64,000 nt of DNA from assembly GCF_001548115.1 (NCBI RefSeq), contig NZ_AP014821.1:434001-498000 (forward strand), read 5' to 3'. This document shows positions 56,247 through 64,000 of this stretch, in pieces. The position numbers and the translations under genes were made by a program. Below the pieces are notes generated by a model, which was not told where the DNA came from, made no database searches, and was given only the letters and a program-made list of their open reading frames with translations. Positions within the stretch are counted from its first letter, which is position 1. Each line of letters opens with the position of its first letter. The stretch comes from Geminocystis sp. NIES-3709 (GTDB lineage Bacteria; Cyanobacteriota; Cyanobacteriia; Cyanobacteriales; Cyanobacteriaceae).

Positions 56247-57074
56247 TTAAATTCTTTTAGCCTTATTTGACGATCGATTCAAATATCGAGAAATTGTATG
56301 GGCAATCATAAAAGGATGAGTTAAATGAGGAAAATGACCTTTCGTTGGAAGAATTTGAAACTTGCTATTTTCAATCATTTTATTTAAGTAAAAACCAACT
56401 TCGAGAGGCACAAACATATCATCTTGAGGTTGAATAATTAAAGTCGGTAATTTTAGTTGTGATACTTCCTTACGATAATCAGAGGAAATAATCATCTTAA
56501 AAACTATGAGCGCAATATCTGGACTTAATTTTAATAAAGATTGAGCAAATTCTTGTGATAAAAATGGTTGTTTTGGATCATCGATCGCTTTTACTGTATA
56601 GTGATTAATCCAATCATAATAATTTTTTGTCATTGCATTTAACATTTCTATAACTTCTTTTTCAGTAAATCCCCCAACATAATTTGTGTCATCCAAATAA
56701 CGAGGAGAAGCACCAATAAAAATAAGTTCTTTGAAAAAATTAGGATTTTTTATAGCAACTAAAGTTCCTATCATACAACTAGCAGAATGAGCAATAAAAC
56801 TAGCTTTTTTAATCTCTAAAAAAGAACAAATCTTAATCAAATCTTCAGCATATTCTTTAAAACTACAATAATGCTGAATATCAAACTCATCCATGCCTAG
56901 AAAAGTACTACCAATTAGATCAAATAAAATAATACGATACCTTTGCTCAAATGCAGGTAATATAAGCTCCCATGTTGATTGTTGACTGCCAAAACCATGA
57001 GAAAAAATTAGAGTTTTTTTAGCATCTAATTTGCCTAATATTTGAATGTTATGTCGTTTTACAAGTTCATTCAT
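56247..57074 (-). CDS. RsbQ/KAI2-like alpha/beta-hydrolase
   Basis: 275 residues from the ATG at 57074 (a GTG five codons upstream is less likely). Clear similarity to the Bacillus stress-signalling hydrolase RsbQ and the plant karrikin/strigolactone receptors KAI2/D14: SHGFGSQQSTWELILPAF, ILFDLIGSTFLG, YAEDLIKICSFLEIKKASFI, GASPRYLDDTNYVGGF, and the KGHFPHLTHP end. The catalytic triad Ser97 (AHSAS), Asp218 or Asp219 and His247 is complete and falls at almost the RsbQ positions. In Bacillus RsbQ works with the PAS-phosphatase RsbP, encoded beside it; no such gene is here. The ligand is unknown. Confidence 0.92.
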   Translation of the reverse strand: MNELVKRHNIQILGKLDAKKTLIFSHGFGSQQSTWELILPAFEQRYRIILFDLIGSTFLGMDEFDIQHYCSFKEYAEDLIKICSFLEIKKASFIAHSASCMIGTLVAIKNPNFFKELIFIGASPRYLDDTNYVGGFTEKEVIEMLNAMTKNYYDWINHYTVKAIDDPKQPFLSQEFAQSLLKLSPDIALIVFKMIISSDYRKEVSQLKLPTLIIQPQDDMFVPLEVGFYLNKMIENSKFQILPTKGHFPHLTHPFMIAHTISRYLNRSSNKAKRI

Positions 57075-57345
57075 AATAATTAATCCCACAACCTTTCATT
57101 AAGTTAAATACTAACAAAATTTGGTCTAACTTTATCACTGAAAGAAAAATAAGTTAACTCATTCCCAGCTTAAAAAGACGGGGATTTTCTATGTAAAATT
57201 CTGAACTTGTTCTTGATTTTTTGATAACAAATTATCATAGACAGATCGATCCTAATACAATTTTTTCTTAGCTCATTCTATCTGATTTAATAATTTCTGA
57301 TAAAGTCTTTTATTTATAAGAAGCAGACAACACTACACTTCCACT

Positions 57346-57639
57346 CTAGTCGGTTAAATATAACAACCTTTTTCCATGAATTAGGGCGATAACAGTGACA
57401 ATTTCTTCTTCCACTCGATAGATTAAGCGATAGCTATAGGCAAATTGTTCGATAATTGTCGATTCTTCTATCTCAGGAATTAATCTTCCTTGTTTTGCTT
57501 CTTTTTGTAAATTATTGGTAATTTCGATTACTTTACAAACTACTGCGGCGGCATAAGACGGTGAATCTCTAGCGATATAACCGGCGATCGCTTCCACATC
57601 TTCCACTGCTTTAGGAGACCAAACTACTCGATAAGCCAT
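57346..57639 (-). CDS. ParE/RelE-type toxin
   Basis: 97 residues with the ParE fold: YRVVWSPKAVEDVEAIAGYI at the start, SYAAAVVCKVIEITNNLQK, GRLIPEI and YSYRLIYRVEEEIVTVIALIHGKR. ParE toxins poison gyrase; RelE-like ones cut mRNA on the ribosome, and sequence alone does not separate them. The start overlaps the upstream small gene by 16 bases, the typical order antitoxin then toxin. Confidence 0.9.
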   Translation of the reverse strand: MAYRVVWSPKAVEDVEAIAGYIARDSPSYAAAVVCKVIEITNNLQKEAKQGRLIPEIEESTIIEQFAYSYRLIYRVEEEIVTVIALIHGKRLLYLTD

Positions 57640-57812
57640 TTACTTAACAATCCTTCTACTTCTGCTTGTTGTAAAACACCTTCTGTATCGGCTACTTGTA
57701 GCCCTTGACGAACTTTACCTAACACATATAAATGATATTGTATATCTTCAATAGTGCAATCGTCAGGCAATTTTCTTAACATTGACTCAACTTTTTTTTT
57801 CGGTGAACTCAT
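57624..57812 (-). CDS. Probable antitoxin of the ParE pair
   Basis: 62 residues, KKVESMLRKLPDDCTIEDIQ followed by HLYVLGKVRQGLQVADTEG and a VEGLLSKWLIE end. Short helical antitoxin-like protein of the kind found before ParE genes in cyanobacteria; the C-terminal half would wrap the toxin. It overlaps the toxin gene by 16 bases. No classical ribbon-helix-helix motif is evident, so DNA binding is uncertain. Confidence 0.82.
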   Translation of the reverse strand: MSSPKKKVESMLRKLPDDCTIEDIQYHLYVLGKVRQGLQVADTEGVLQQAEVEGLLSKWLIE

Positions 57813-57969
57813 AAAATAATTAGGAATGAGATATTAGTTAGGTTTTATTTAATTCTCTCCTAGTGGAGTATCAACTTTAAGATTATCAAAATTAACTTTC
57901 TTGTTCACTTGTTCATCTGTCTTCTAAATCTAGTTTTTATTCCCCTTCACCTATGGAGTTGTTTTTAAG

Positions 57970-58242
57970 CTAAGGTCCTGAAAACACTGCATTTTCAATG
58001 TCTTGACGGGAAAGGGAATAACGAAATGCCCTTTTTATATCACTACCATCTCCCCCAGCATGGAGATAACTAACAATTAAATCCTCTATTTCTAAGGTTA
58101 TGTTAGCTTCCCATTCTCCTTTTTTCACATACCAACAATTAAGTTCTTGAGGATTTTGTTCACATCCCATCTTTCTTAACCAATTTTCAATTTCTGGTAA
58201 AGGAAAGTTATATAAAGGACTATTCGGAGTTAATTTGGGCAT
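57970..58242 (-). CDS. DUF3143 protein
   Basis: 90 residues of a family restricted to cyanobacteria and plastids: SPLYNFPLPEIENWLRKMG, CEQNPQELNCWYVKKGEWEA, TLEIEDLIVSYLHAGGDG and a SLSRQDIENAVFSGP end, the expected shape. Function unknown. Lies 54 bases after the J-domain gene in the same direction; the two are often neighbours in cyanobacteria and may work together. Confidence 0.9.
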   Translation of the reverse strand: MPKLTPNSPLYNFPLPEIENWLRKMGCEQNPQELNCWYVKKGEWEANITLEIEDLIVSYLHAGGDGSDIKRAFRYSLSRQDIENAVFSGP

Positions 58243-58296
58243 TATTTTTCTTGAAAGCAGAGAAAAAAGTCAAAATTTTGAGATTAACAATTATAA

Positions 58297-58764
58297 CTAT
58301 ATAGCAGATGTTCTCAACCATGCAATAGTTATGGCAAGTAACATACAACTAAAAATTGTTATTCCCATTAATAATAAGGCAAATAGTTCTCCGCTAGATA
58401 AAGGTCTTTCGGTAGGATCTAAGTATGATGATTTCATGCCGTCTTCCTGTTCGGGTGACGAGAGTGTAAAATCATAGGGACTTTGAATCACATTCCACCG
58501 AGAATAACCAATTTTTAAATCATACAGCGATCGCCGTTCGGGATTTGCTAAAGTACCATAAGCCTCATTTAATCGTTGAAATTTTTGTTTTGCTTCCTCT
58601 AAAGGTAAATTAGTGGTGTCAGGATGATAGAGTTTACTTAATTCTCGATAAGCCCTTCTAATATCAATAGGTGATGCTGAAGGATGTAAGTTTAACAATC
58701 CATAGTGAGTGTTGGTAAAATATCCTTTCGAGGGAAATGAAAAATTAGTTCGATTAGAGTTCAC
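58297..58764 (-). CDS. J-domain (DnaJ-like) membrane protein
   Basis: 155 residues. J-domain at about 19-85: THYGLLNLHPSASPIDIRRA, the HPD motif (His47, Pro48, Asp49) in LYHPDTTN, then FQRLNEAYGTLANPERRSLYD. A linker leads to a C-terminal hydrophobic helix (FALLLMGITIFSCMLLAITI, about 128-147) that should anchor it in a membrane. Probably recruits a DnaK/Hsp70 to the membrane surface. Followed by the DUF3143 gene. Confidence 0.92.
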   Translation of the reverse strand: MNSNRTNFSFPSKGYFTNTHYGLLNLHPSASPIDIRRAYRELSKLYHPDTTNLPLEEAKQKFQRLNEAYGTLANPERRSLYDLKIGYSRWNVIQSPYDFTLSSPEQEDGMKSSYLDPTERPLSSGELFALLLMGITIFSCMLLAITIAWLRTSAI

Positions 58765-58846
58765 CGTTTTTTTGACATCAATATCTGTTTCAATATTCTA
58801 GTACAAGGTTTTATTTTTGTGTATCTCATTTATCAAACTTAAATTT

Positions 58847-59422
58847 ATGTTAACAATTCAGTTTTTTTCTGGTTTTAGACGTGTTCTAATGATTTTCCTT
58901 TGTGCTGTAACTGTCTGGTTTAGCTACAGTGGTATCAGTCAAGCCGATATTAATAACGATCGATATGATGGTAATATTTTTGTTGTTTATGCGGGAAATG
59001 GCTCATTAGTACCATCAAAACTTACTTTAAAACAATCTTTAGATAGGGAAAAGCCAGTGGTTTTGGTTTACTATCTTGACGACAATAGCGATTCTAAGCA
59101 ATTTGCTTTTATTGTCTCTCGTTTTCAAGAGTTTTACGGACGAGCGGCGAGTATAATTCCCATTAATGTGGATACTATTCCTCCCCAAGATCAATATAAA
59201 CCTGACGAAGTGGGCTACTACTATAAGGGGGCAATTCCTCAAACTGTAGTATTAGATCAACAAGGAAAAATAGTTTTTGACGGCATTGGACAAGTCAAAT
59301 TTGAAGATGTGGACGATGTATTGCGTCAGGTTTTTGACTTAGTACCTCGATCGCAATCCGTAGAATTAAAACGTAAAACCTTTAATGAATTTAACAGCGA
59401 ATTAGTACCAGAAGCCAAGTAA
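58847..59422 (+). CDS. Thioredoxin-fold thylakoid protein (photosystem I accumulation factor family)
   Basis: 191 residues from the ATG at 58847. A hydrophobic segment (VLMIFLCAVTVWFSYSGIS, about 10-28) serves as signal or anchor; the rest has a thioredoxin-like fold without a CxxC (PVVLVYYLDDNSDSKQFAFI, FYGRAASIIPINVDTI, GAIPQTVVLDQQGKIVFDG). As I recall, public annotation names this cyanobacterial family a thylakoid-membrane factor for photosystem I accumulation; that name is not provable here. Divergent from the J-domain gene with about 80 bases between. Confidence 0.82.
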   Translation: MLTIQFFSGFRRVLMIFLCAVTVWFSYSGISQADINNDRYDGNIFVVYAGNGSLVPSKLTLKQSLDREKPVVLVYYLDDNSDSKQFAFIVSRFQEFYGRAASIIPINVDTIPPQDQYKPDEVGYYYKGAIPQTVVLDQQGKIVFDGIGQVKFEDVDDVLRQVFDLVPRSQSVELKRKTFNEFNSELVPEAK

Positions 59423-59507
59423 GAAGATAATGCACAATTGAGTACGAAAAATATTTAATTTTCAATAGATACCATCATATAAGAAGAAAATTTGTTGAAT
59501 ATTATTA

Positions 59508-59540
59508 ATTAATTGCTAATTGCTAATGGCTAAAAGCTAA
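59508..59540. repeat. Heptamer tandem repeat (GCTAATT type)
   Basis: ATTAATTGCTAATT, then GCTAATG, GCTAAAA, GCTAATT in register of seven, directly before the vipp1 stop. Same motif as near 11574-11603 and 10806-10836. Confidence 0.75.
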
Positions 59541-59544
59541 TTCT

Positions 59545-60324
59545 TTAGTAATCTTTTTGTAACTGGCGACGCAATTCTTCTAACTCATTGTCAACGACAC
59601 TGGCAGAAGTCTGACTAGACTCAGAAGTGTTCACACTGGGAGGTAAAGAGGCAGTAGGTTCAGGGGTACCAGATAGTTGAGCTTTTAAAGCGGCCAACTC
59701 ATCATCCACCGCACTACCTCCTTCTAACTGAGCCCATTTTACATCTTCTCCATAACCTGCTATTTCTCCTGCCGATTGAGACACTGCTTCCATTTGTAAT
59801 ACTTTATCTTCCATGCGTTCAAAAGCGGACATAGCAGAATTAGTATTAATACTACTGATGGTATTTTGCAACTGTTGGTTAGCTTTAGCGGCACTCATAC
59901 GAGCTTTAAGCATATCTTTCTTGGTTTTGGCTTCCGCTATTTTGCTTTCCAATGCAGTGAGATTACGGCGTAAAGAGTCGATTTGTCCCACTTGTCCATC
60001 TAATTGAGCTTTTAAGGTAGCAGCGGTATCACCATGGGTTTTTTTACGCACTAAGGCTTCTCTCGCTAAACTTTCTTCACCCTTAGTTAAGGCTAATTGC
60101 GCCCGTTGTTGCCATGTGTTAGCTTCTGAGAGATTCTTTTGGTACTGCTGTTCTGTTCTTTTTTGGGCGGCGATCGCTTGTGCTACAGCTTGACGCATTT
60201 TGACAAGATCATCGCCCATTTCTCGAAGGCTTTGTTCTAGTACTTTTTCTGGATCTTCCGCTTTATCAATCATGTCATTGACATTAGCCCGTACTACTCT
60301 ACTGATGCGATCGAATATTCCCAT
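59545..60324 (-). CDS. vipp1: Membrane-remodelling protein Vipp1/IM30 (PspA family)
   Basis: 259 residues. PspA/IM30 coiled-coil protein starting MGIFDRISRVVRANVNDMID (amphipathic membrane-binding helix), followed by long heptad-rich helices (MRQAVAQAIAAQKRTEQQY, ALTKGEESLAREALVRKK). An extra C-terminal tail beyond PspA (about 225-259, ending LEELRRQLQKDY) is the Vipp1 hallmark. Forms rings and rods at thylakoid and plasma membranes and is needed for thylakoid upkeep. Single gene, near other thylakoid and export genes. Confidence 0.96.
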   Translation of the reverse strand: MGIFDRISRVVRANVNDMIDKAEDPEKVLEQSLREMGDDLVKMRQAVAQAIAAQKRTEQQYQKNLSEANTWQQRAQLALTKGEESLAREALVRKKTHGDTAATLKAQLDGQVGQIDSLRRNLTALESKIAEAKTKKDMLKARMSAAKANQQLQNTISSINTNSAMSAFERMEDKVLQMEAVSQSAGEIAGYGEDVKWAQLEGGSAVDDELAALKAQLSGTPEPTASLPPSVNTSESSQTSASVVDNELEELRRQLQKDY

Positions 60325-60483
60325 AATAATTTAACCTTTTCTTCTACTCTAACATTTATATTATTTCAATTCTGATCCTATTCTAAATCATACTTTGATC
60401 ATCTTAACACCTCAATTAAGAGTTGCAATTGAAAGTGATTAGGGAAGAAATCCCCATGATGGAGAGTAGAGAATAAAATAGTT

Positions 60484-61059
60484 TTAACTGATTTTACCTA
60501 AATGTTGAGGAGGCCAAAAAGTAAAAATTGCCTTACCAATAATGTTTTCTTGGGGTAAAAATCCCCAGATATGAGAATCGTTGCTATTATTACGATTATC
60601 TCCCATAACAAACACATAGCCTTCAGGTACAACTACGGAATTTAAGTTATAGTTCGGTGGTTCAAGAATATAATTTTCTGACAAGGGTTTCTCATTGACG
60701 TAAACTTTTCCTTCTTTTACTTCAACTATTTCCCCGGCGTGAGCGATAATTCTTTTGATAAATGCTTGATCTCGATCGTATCCCAAAACCTGTAATTGAG
60801 GGGGAGGAGTGAATACAACTATATCTTGATCTTGGGGGGGTGTAAAATAATAAGAAATTTTTTCTACTACAAGTCGATCGCCGATGGATAGAGTAGGAAA
60901 CATTGATTCAGAGGGGATAAAGCGAGGCTCAGCAATAAAAATTCGTATCAAAACCGCTAAAATTAAACCGATGACTACAATAACGAAGTTTTCTTTTATG
61001 GGTGTCCAAAAACTAATTTTAGGATCTGATTTACTGATATTTTCTGTTACTTTTGTCAT
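60484..61059 (-). CDS. lepB: Signal peptidase I
   Basis: 191 residues. One N-terminal membrane segment (FVIVVIGLILAVLIRIFIA), then the serine-lysine catalytic pair: Ser52 in PSESMFPTL and Lys102 in FIKRIIAHAGE; VMGDNRNNSNDSHIWGFLP is the box E motif. Cuts Sec and Tat signal peptides on the lumenal/periplasmic side. Several Sec substrates in this window would use it. Leftward, upstream of vipp1 with 159 bases between. Confidence 0.96.
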   Translation of the reverse strand: MTKVTENISKSDPKISFWTPIKENFVIVVIGLILAVLIRIFIAEPRFIPSESMFPTLSIGDRLVVEKISYYFTPPQDQDIVVFTPPPQLQVLGYDRDQAFIKRIIAHAGEIVEVKEGKVYVNEKPLSENYILEPPNYNLNSVVVPEGYVFVMGDNRNNSNDSHIWGFLPQENIIGKAIFTFWPPQHLGKIS

Positions 61060-61218
61060 GTAGTCAATGGATAGTTAATATTAAGATATTTTCATTTTAA
61101 ACTATAAGTAACATTTTATTAGTTACTTAACTTGAATTTAGTTATTAAGGATAAAATTTATTTGATAATTGTTAATATACTTCTCTAAATTATAATCATA
61201 ATTCGGCATTAGTTATAA

Positions 61219-61833
61219 TTAAACATCAATCCAAATAGGACTATATTCAATTTCTTGATCTTGAACATAAGAATAATTAATATTTATTTTTTCTTTTCTA
61301 TCGGATTCTATGATAATCGTTTCTTGATCTTTAATTGATTCATATAAATTATAGTCCCCGATTACTGTCTGAGTTTGCGATCGATGATCATATTGATTTA
61401 TTTTGAGTGAAACTTCTGGGGATTTATTAGCCATATTATCTAGGAAAAAATCGGCAGTTTTTTGTTTTAAAAACCCCTTCATTACTGCTAAATAACAAAA
61501 TTTTATGCCTAATTTTTTTTGATCTTTGAGAACATTATTAATCTGTTCTTCTGTTAATAATCCTGCTTTTTGAAAATAGTAACCAATAGGCTGAAGATGA
61601 TTAGAAGTAATTGCTTTATTTTCTAAACAAACTGCTACTAAAAAATCTACTGTTTCCTGTTTTAACCATCCCTTTAATGCCAGAATTTCTCCAATTCTTA
61701 ATTTCAAACATTGACTTTGAACCCCTAAAGCTATTTGTATTTGTTCAGAGGAAATTAAACCGGCTTCTTGCAAAATTTCCCCAATTAATTTTCTCGATGC
61801 TTTAGGAACAGACGATCGCATAGACTGTGTCAT
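61219..61833 (-). CDS. Protein with two GspE N-terminal-like modules
   Basis: 204 residues from the ATG at 61833 (another in-frame ATG two codons up is possible). Two similar modules: KLIGEILQEAGLISSEQIQI ... GEILALKGWLKQETVDFLVA (about 16-68) and QPIGYYFQKAGLLTEEQINN ... LAVMKGFLKQKTADFFLDN (about 80-132). The pattern of helix, turn, then GWL/GFL-KQ-x-T-x-D-F is as in the N-terminal domain of GspE/PilB-type ATPases and related cyanobacterial proteins. The C-terminal 70 residues are polar, without recognisable domain. No ATPase domain; may bind a nucleotide second messenger or a partner, by analogy only. Confidence 0.72.
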   Translation of the reverse strand: MTQSMRSSVPKASRKLIGEILQEAGLISSEQIQIALGVQSQCLKLRIGEILALKGWLKQETVDFLVAVCLENKAITSNHLQPIGYYFQKAGLLTEEQINNVLKDQKKLGIKFCYLAVMKGFLKQKTADFFLDNMANKSPEVSLKINQYDHRSQTQTVIGDYNLYESIKDQETIIIESDRKEKININYSYVQDQEIEYSPIWIDV

Positions 61834-62033
61834 AATCATATACAGTTGCCATTGAATAAGTTATGGATATAAATAAATATTTGCATTAATGTTAAAAATT
61901 TTATCTTACTATAATTATATTTGAATTATTAAATTTTTGTTAAATTAATCACAAAAACTTCAATTGATAATCATAAAAACAGTCATTCATTTTTAAACTA
62001 ATATGTTGATAGATTGTTAATTAAGTAAAACTT

Positions 62034-64000
62034 ATGTTCAAATTTATTAGGCAAAATTTTTGGCAAAAATTAATTTCTATTCCTCTAGGAGTTTTAACCA
62101 CAACTCCTGTTATGGCAAGTATTCCTCGCAATCCCGATCAAGTAGTAGAATGTGAGATTTTAGTAGTAGGTAGTGGTTTAGCCGGTGCCGCCACCGCTTA
62201 TGAAGCCTTGTTAATGGGTAAAACTGTTTGTTTAACAGATATTACGGACTGGGTTGGGGGACAAATTTCCTCTCAAGGCACATCTGCATTAGATGAACGT
62301 AGTACTCAGAGAAAAGAGCTATTTTTTCCTCGTGGTTATTTAGAATTAAGAGCGAATCTTGAGAAATTTTACGGCAAATCAAATCCGGGAGAGTGTTGGG
62401 TTAGTAGTTCCTGTTTTTTACCAAAAGACGCTGGTGAAGTTCTCAAAAATCAGTTAAAAGAAGCAGCTAAAAAAGGAAAAGGTACTTTAAAATGGTTTCC
62501 CAATACCGTTATCAAAGATTTAAAAATTGAAACTGTAGCTAATGCAGGTACAGGACAACAAATTGTTGAAGCGATCGCAATTCAGCACGAAGCACAACCA
62601 AATACACCGCCTTTAAATACTGAACCGTTATCTAAAGTTATTGAAGATGCTTATACCTATGCGGATTCTCCTAGATTAAAGAAGAATATTATCAAATTTA
62701 CTTCACCGAAAAACCCAAAAACAAAAGGTAAAGCAAATTGGTTTGTAATAGAAGCAACAGAAACGGGAGAATTAATCGGTTTAACGGATGTACCTTATCG
62801 TTTAGGTATTGATCCTCGATCGGAATTAGAACCATCCTCATCAAGTACCACACAAGATCCCTATTGTACTCAAGGGTTTACTTATACCTTTGCTATGGAA
62901 CAAACTGCCGAACCTCAACCGCAACCCGAACCCAGTTTTTATAAGCAATATGAGCCATATTATAGTTATGAATTAAAAAGATTAGCTGATTTTGACCTAG
63001 TTTACACCTATAGACGTATTTGGAAAGCTGAACCCAGTGAAACCGTTACATTTGAAGGTATTAATTTTAGCAAACCTACTCCGGGTGACATTTCTATGCA
63101 AAACTGGACTTGGGGAAATGATTATCGTCCGGGTACATCAAAAGATAATTTAATCTATACAAAGGAACAATTGCAACAAACCGGGCAATTTAAACCGGGT
63201 GGATGGATGGGAGGCTTACGCACGGAAACTCTACGCAAAGGAGAAGAAAATGCCATCGGGTTTTATCATTGGTTAGTAGCAGGTACAACGGATTCTCAAT
63301 TAGGTGATGGAGTTAAAAAACCTTATCCTAATCAAAAATTATTAAAAGGGTTAGATTCTCCTATGGGGACAATGCACGGTTTATCTAAGTATCCTTATAT
63401 GAGGGAAGGTAGAAGAATCATTGGCAGACCAAATTATGCCCATCCTGATGGTTTTATGGTCAATGAAATAGATATTTCTCGCCGTAACTATCAAGATGAC
63501 TATTATCGTAAAACTTTACCCCCCGATCAATATCGCCGTTTACAAGCGTTATTATCTGGTTTAGAGGGATTTTCGGTGTTGAGTGGTCAAGTTTCTCCTG
63601 ATGAAGTCAAAAATCGCACTCGATCGACAATTTACCCTGATGCCGTAGGAATTGGACACTATGCGATCGATTTTCATCCTTGTATGACAGAAAGCCCTCA
63701 CGAAAAACCGGGTAATAAAGAGAGAAAAGGAGAAAGACGGGGACAAGGACAGGCTTATCCGTTTCAAATACCGTTATCTGCAATGATTCCCCAAAAAATT
63801 GACAATATGCTAGTGGTAGGAAAAAGTATTGCCACCAGTCATATAGCCGCCGCCGCCTATAGAGTACATTCCTTTGAATGGTCATCTGGTGCCGCCGCAG
63901 GAATTACAGCGTCTTTAGCATTAAAAAAAGGTATTTTACCCTATGAATTTACAGAAGGTTTTGCTTTTAAGAACAAAAATTTACAAGAATTAAAAATAAC
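62034..64000 (+). CDS. Exported FAD-dependent oxidoreductase (3' end beyond window)
   Basis: Open from the ATG at 62034 to the window edge, 655 codons with no stop. A short signal sequence (LISIPLGVLTTTPVMA, about 13-28) is followed by the FAD Rossmann motif VECEILVVGSGLAGAAT (about 39-55) and TDITDWVGGQISSQG, as in the FAD_oxidored family. Later motifs: RAYRIWK-like YTYRRIWKAE, GIGHYAIDFHP, MVNEIDISRR and, near the end, NMLVVGKSIATSHIAAAAYR (second FAD contact). Substrate unknown; probably periplasmic or lumenal. Single gene, 200 bases of AT-rich spacer before it. Confidence 0.88.
   Translation, partial: MFKFIRQNFWQKLISIPLGVLTTTPVMASIPRNPDQVVECEILVVGSGLAGAATAYEALLMGKTVCLTDITDWVGGQISSQGTSALDERSTQRKELFFPRGYLELRANLEKFYGKSNPGECWVSSSCFLPKDAGEVLKNQLKEAAKKGKGTLKWFPNTVIKDLKIETVANAGTGQQIVEAIAIQHEAQPNTPPLNTEPLSKVIEDAYTYADSPRLKKNIIKFTSPKNPKTKGKANWFVIEATETGELIGLTDVPYRLGIDPRSELEPSSSSTTQDPYCTQGFTYTFAMEQTAEPQPQPEPSFYKQYEPYYSYELKRLADFDLVYTYRRIWKAEPSETVTFEGINFSKPTPGDISMQNWTWGNDYRPGTSKDNLIYTKEQLQQTGQFKPGGWMGGLRTETLRKGEENAIGFYHWLVAGTTDSQLGDGVKKPYPNQKLLKGLDSPMGTMHGLSKYPYMREGRRIIGRPNYAHPDGFMVNEIDISRRNYQDDYYRKTLPPDQYRRLQALLSGLEGFSVLSGQVSPDEVKNRTRSTIYPDAVGIGHYAIDFHPCMTESPHEKPGNKERKGERRGQGQAYPFQIPLSAMIPQKIDNMLVVGKSIATSHIAAAAYRVHSFEWSSGAAAGITASLALKKGILPYEFTEGFAFKNKNLQELKI

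Noticed and set aside
63561-63885. Two minus-strand frames inside the FAD oxidoreductase
   Set aside because: Antisense to a conserved FAD-binding region; product sequences are low-complexity.

Overview
The window looks like a piece of chromosome from a low-GC unicellular cyanobacterium of the Geminocystis / Cyanobacterium type. The base composition is AT-rich and the palindrome CGATCG (core of the cyanobacterial HIP1 octamer GCGATCGC) is scattered through almost every gene. Gene content is diagnostic: sulfolipid synthase SqdB, Vipp1/IM30, CGLD27, an NblB-like HEAT protein, a PATAN protein, a DUF4335 protein, a J-domain/DUF3143 pair and a split pair of CC-adding and A-adding tRNA nucleotidyltransferases. 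No rRNA, tRNA, CRISPR array, phage or intact transposase was seen. Most genes are single-copy housekeeping or conserved cyanobacterial genes in short operons; intergenic space is rich in small repeats.

Layout. 1-2.8 kb: end of a probable aldo/keto reductase, sqdB, HEAT-repeat protein. 3-9.2 kb: carbohydrate block, GH38 alpha-mannosidase, GNAT acetyltransferase, convergent GH116 glucosidase. 9.3-11.2 kb: rsfS, CGLD27, asparaginase operon. 11.6-13.2 kb: a lone dndC-type DNA phosphorothioation sulfurtransferase. 13.5-16.2 kb: DUF2062 gene and a two-gene operon of a three-repeat protein of unknown function plus a pentapeptide-repeat protein. 16.5-24.7 kb: 2-Cys peroxiredoxin, radical SAM protein, DUF29, A-adding tRNA nucleotidyltransferase fused to DHH and CBS domains, PATAN protein, HTH/GrpE-like protein, ArsR regulator, ArsC-like protein. 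24.8-28.2 kb: unknown protein, DUF1800-DUF1501 pair. 28.2-30.9 kb: three-gene minor-pilin operon. 31.2-36.9 kb: DUF2442 remnant, lysA, lipoprotein, PepSY and DM13 exported proteins, double-GNAT protein. 37-40.6 kb: rfbF-rfbG-C-methyltransferase-rfbC nucleotide-sugar operon. 40.9-46.4 kb: two MscS-type channels flanking an exported GHL10-type glycoside hydrolase. 46.6-53.5 kb: tpiA, folP, LivM-type permease, pgsA, CC-adding enzyme, DUF4335, PIN-TRAM protein. 53.6-57.8 kb: lipase-like protein, unknown protein, glycosyltransferase, RsbQ-like hydrolase, ParE toxin-antitoxin pair. 58-61.8 kb: a set tied to thylakoid membranes and export (DUF3143, J-domain, thioredoxin-like factor, Vipp1, signal peptidase I) and a GspE-N-like protein. 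62 kb to the edge: exported FAD oxidoreductase, cut by the window end.

The least expected items are the orphan dndC, the three-repeat/pentapeptide operon, an RsbQ/KAI2-like hydrolase without its usual phosphatase partner, the split CCA-adding system, and a dense layer of non-coding repeats. That layer comprises heptamer tandem repeats at about 15 loci, two families of dispersed intergenic repeats whose copies end in those heptamers, and two small MITE-like elements with imperfect terminal inverted repeats. I found no clearly new multi-gene defence or biosynthetic system; the operon at 14.0-16.2 kb is the best candidate for an uncharacterised function.
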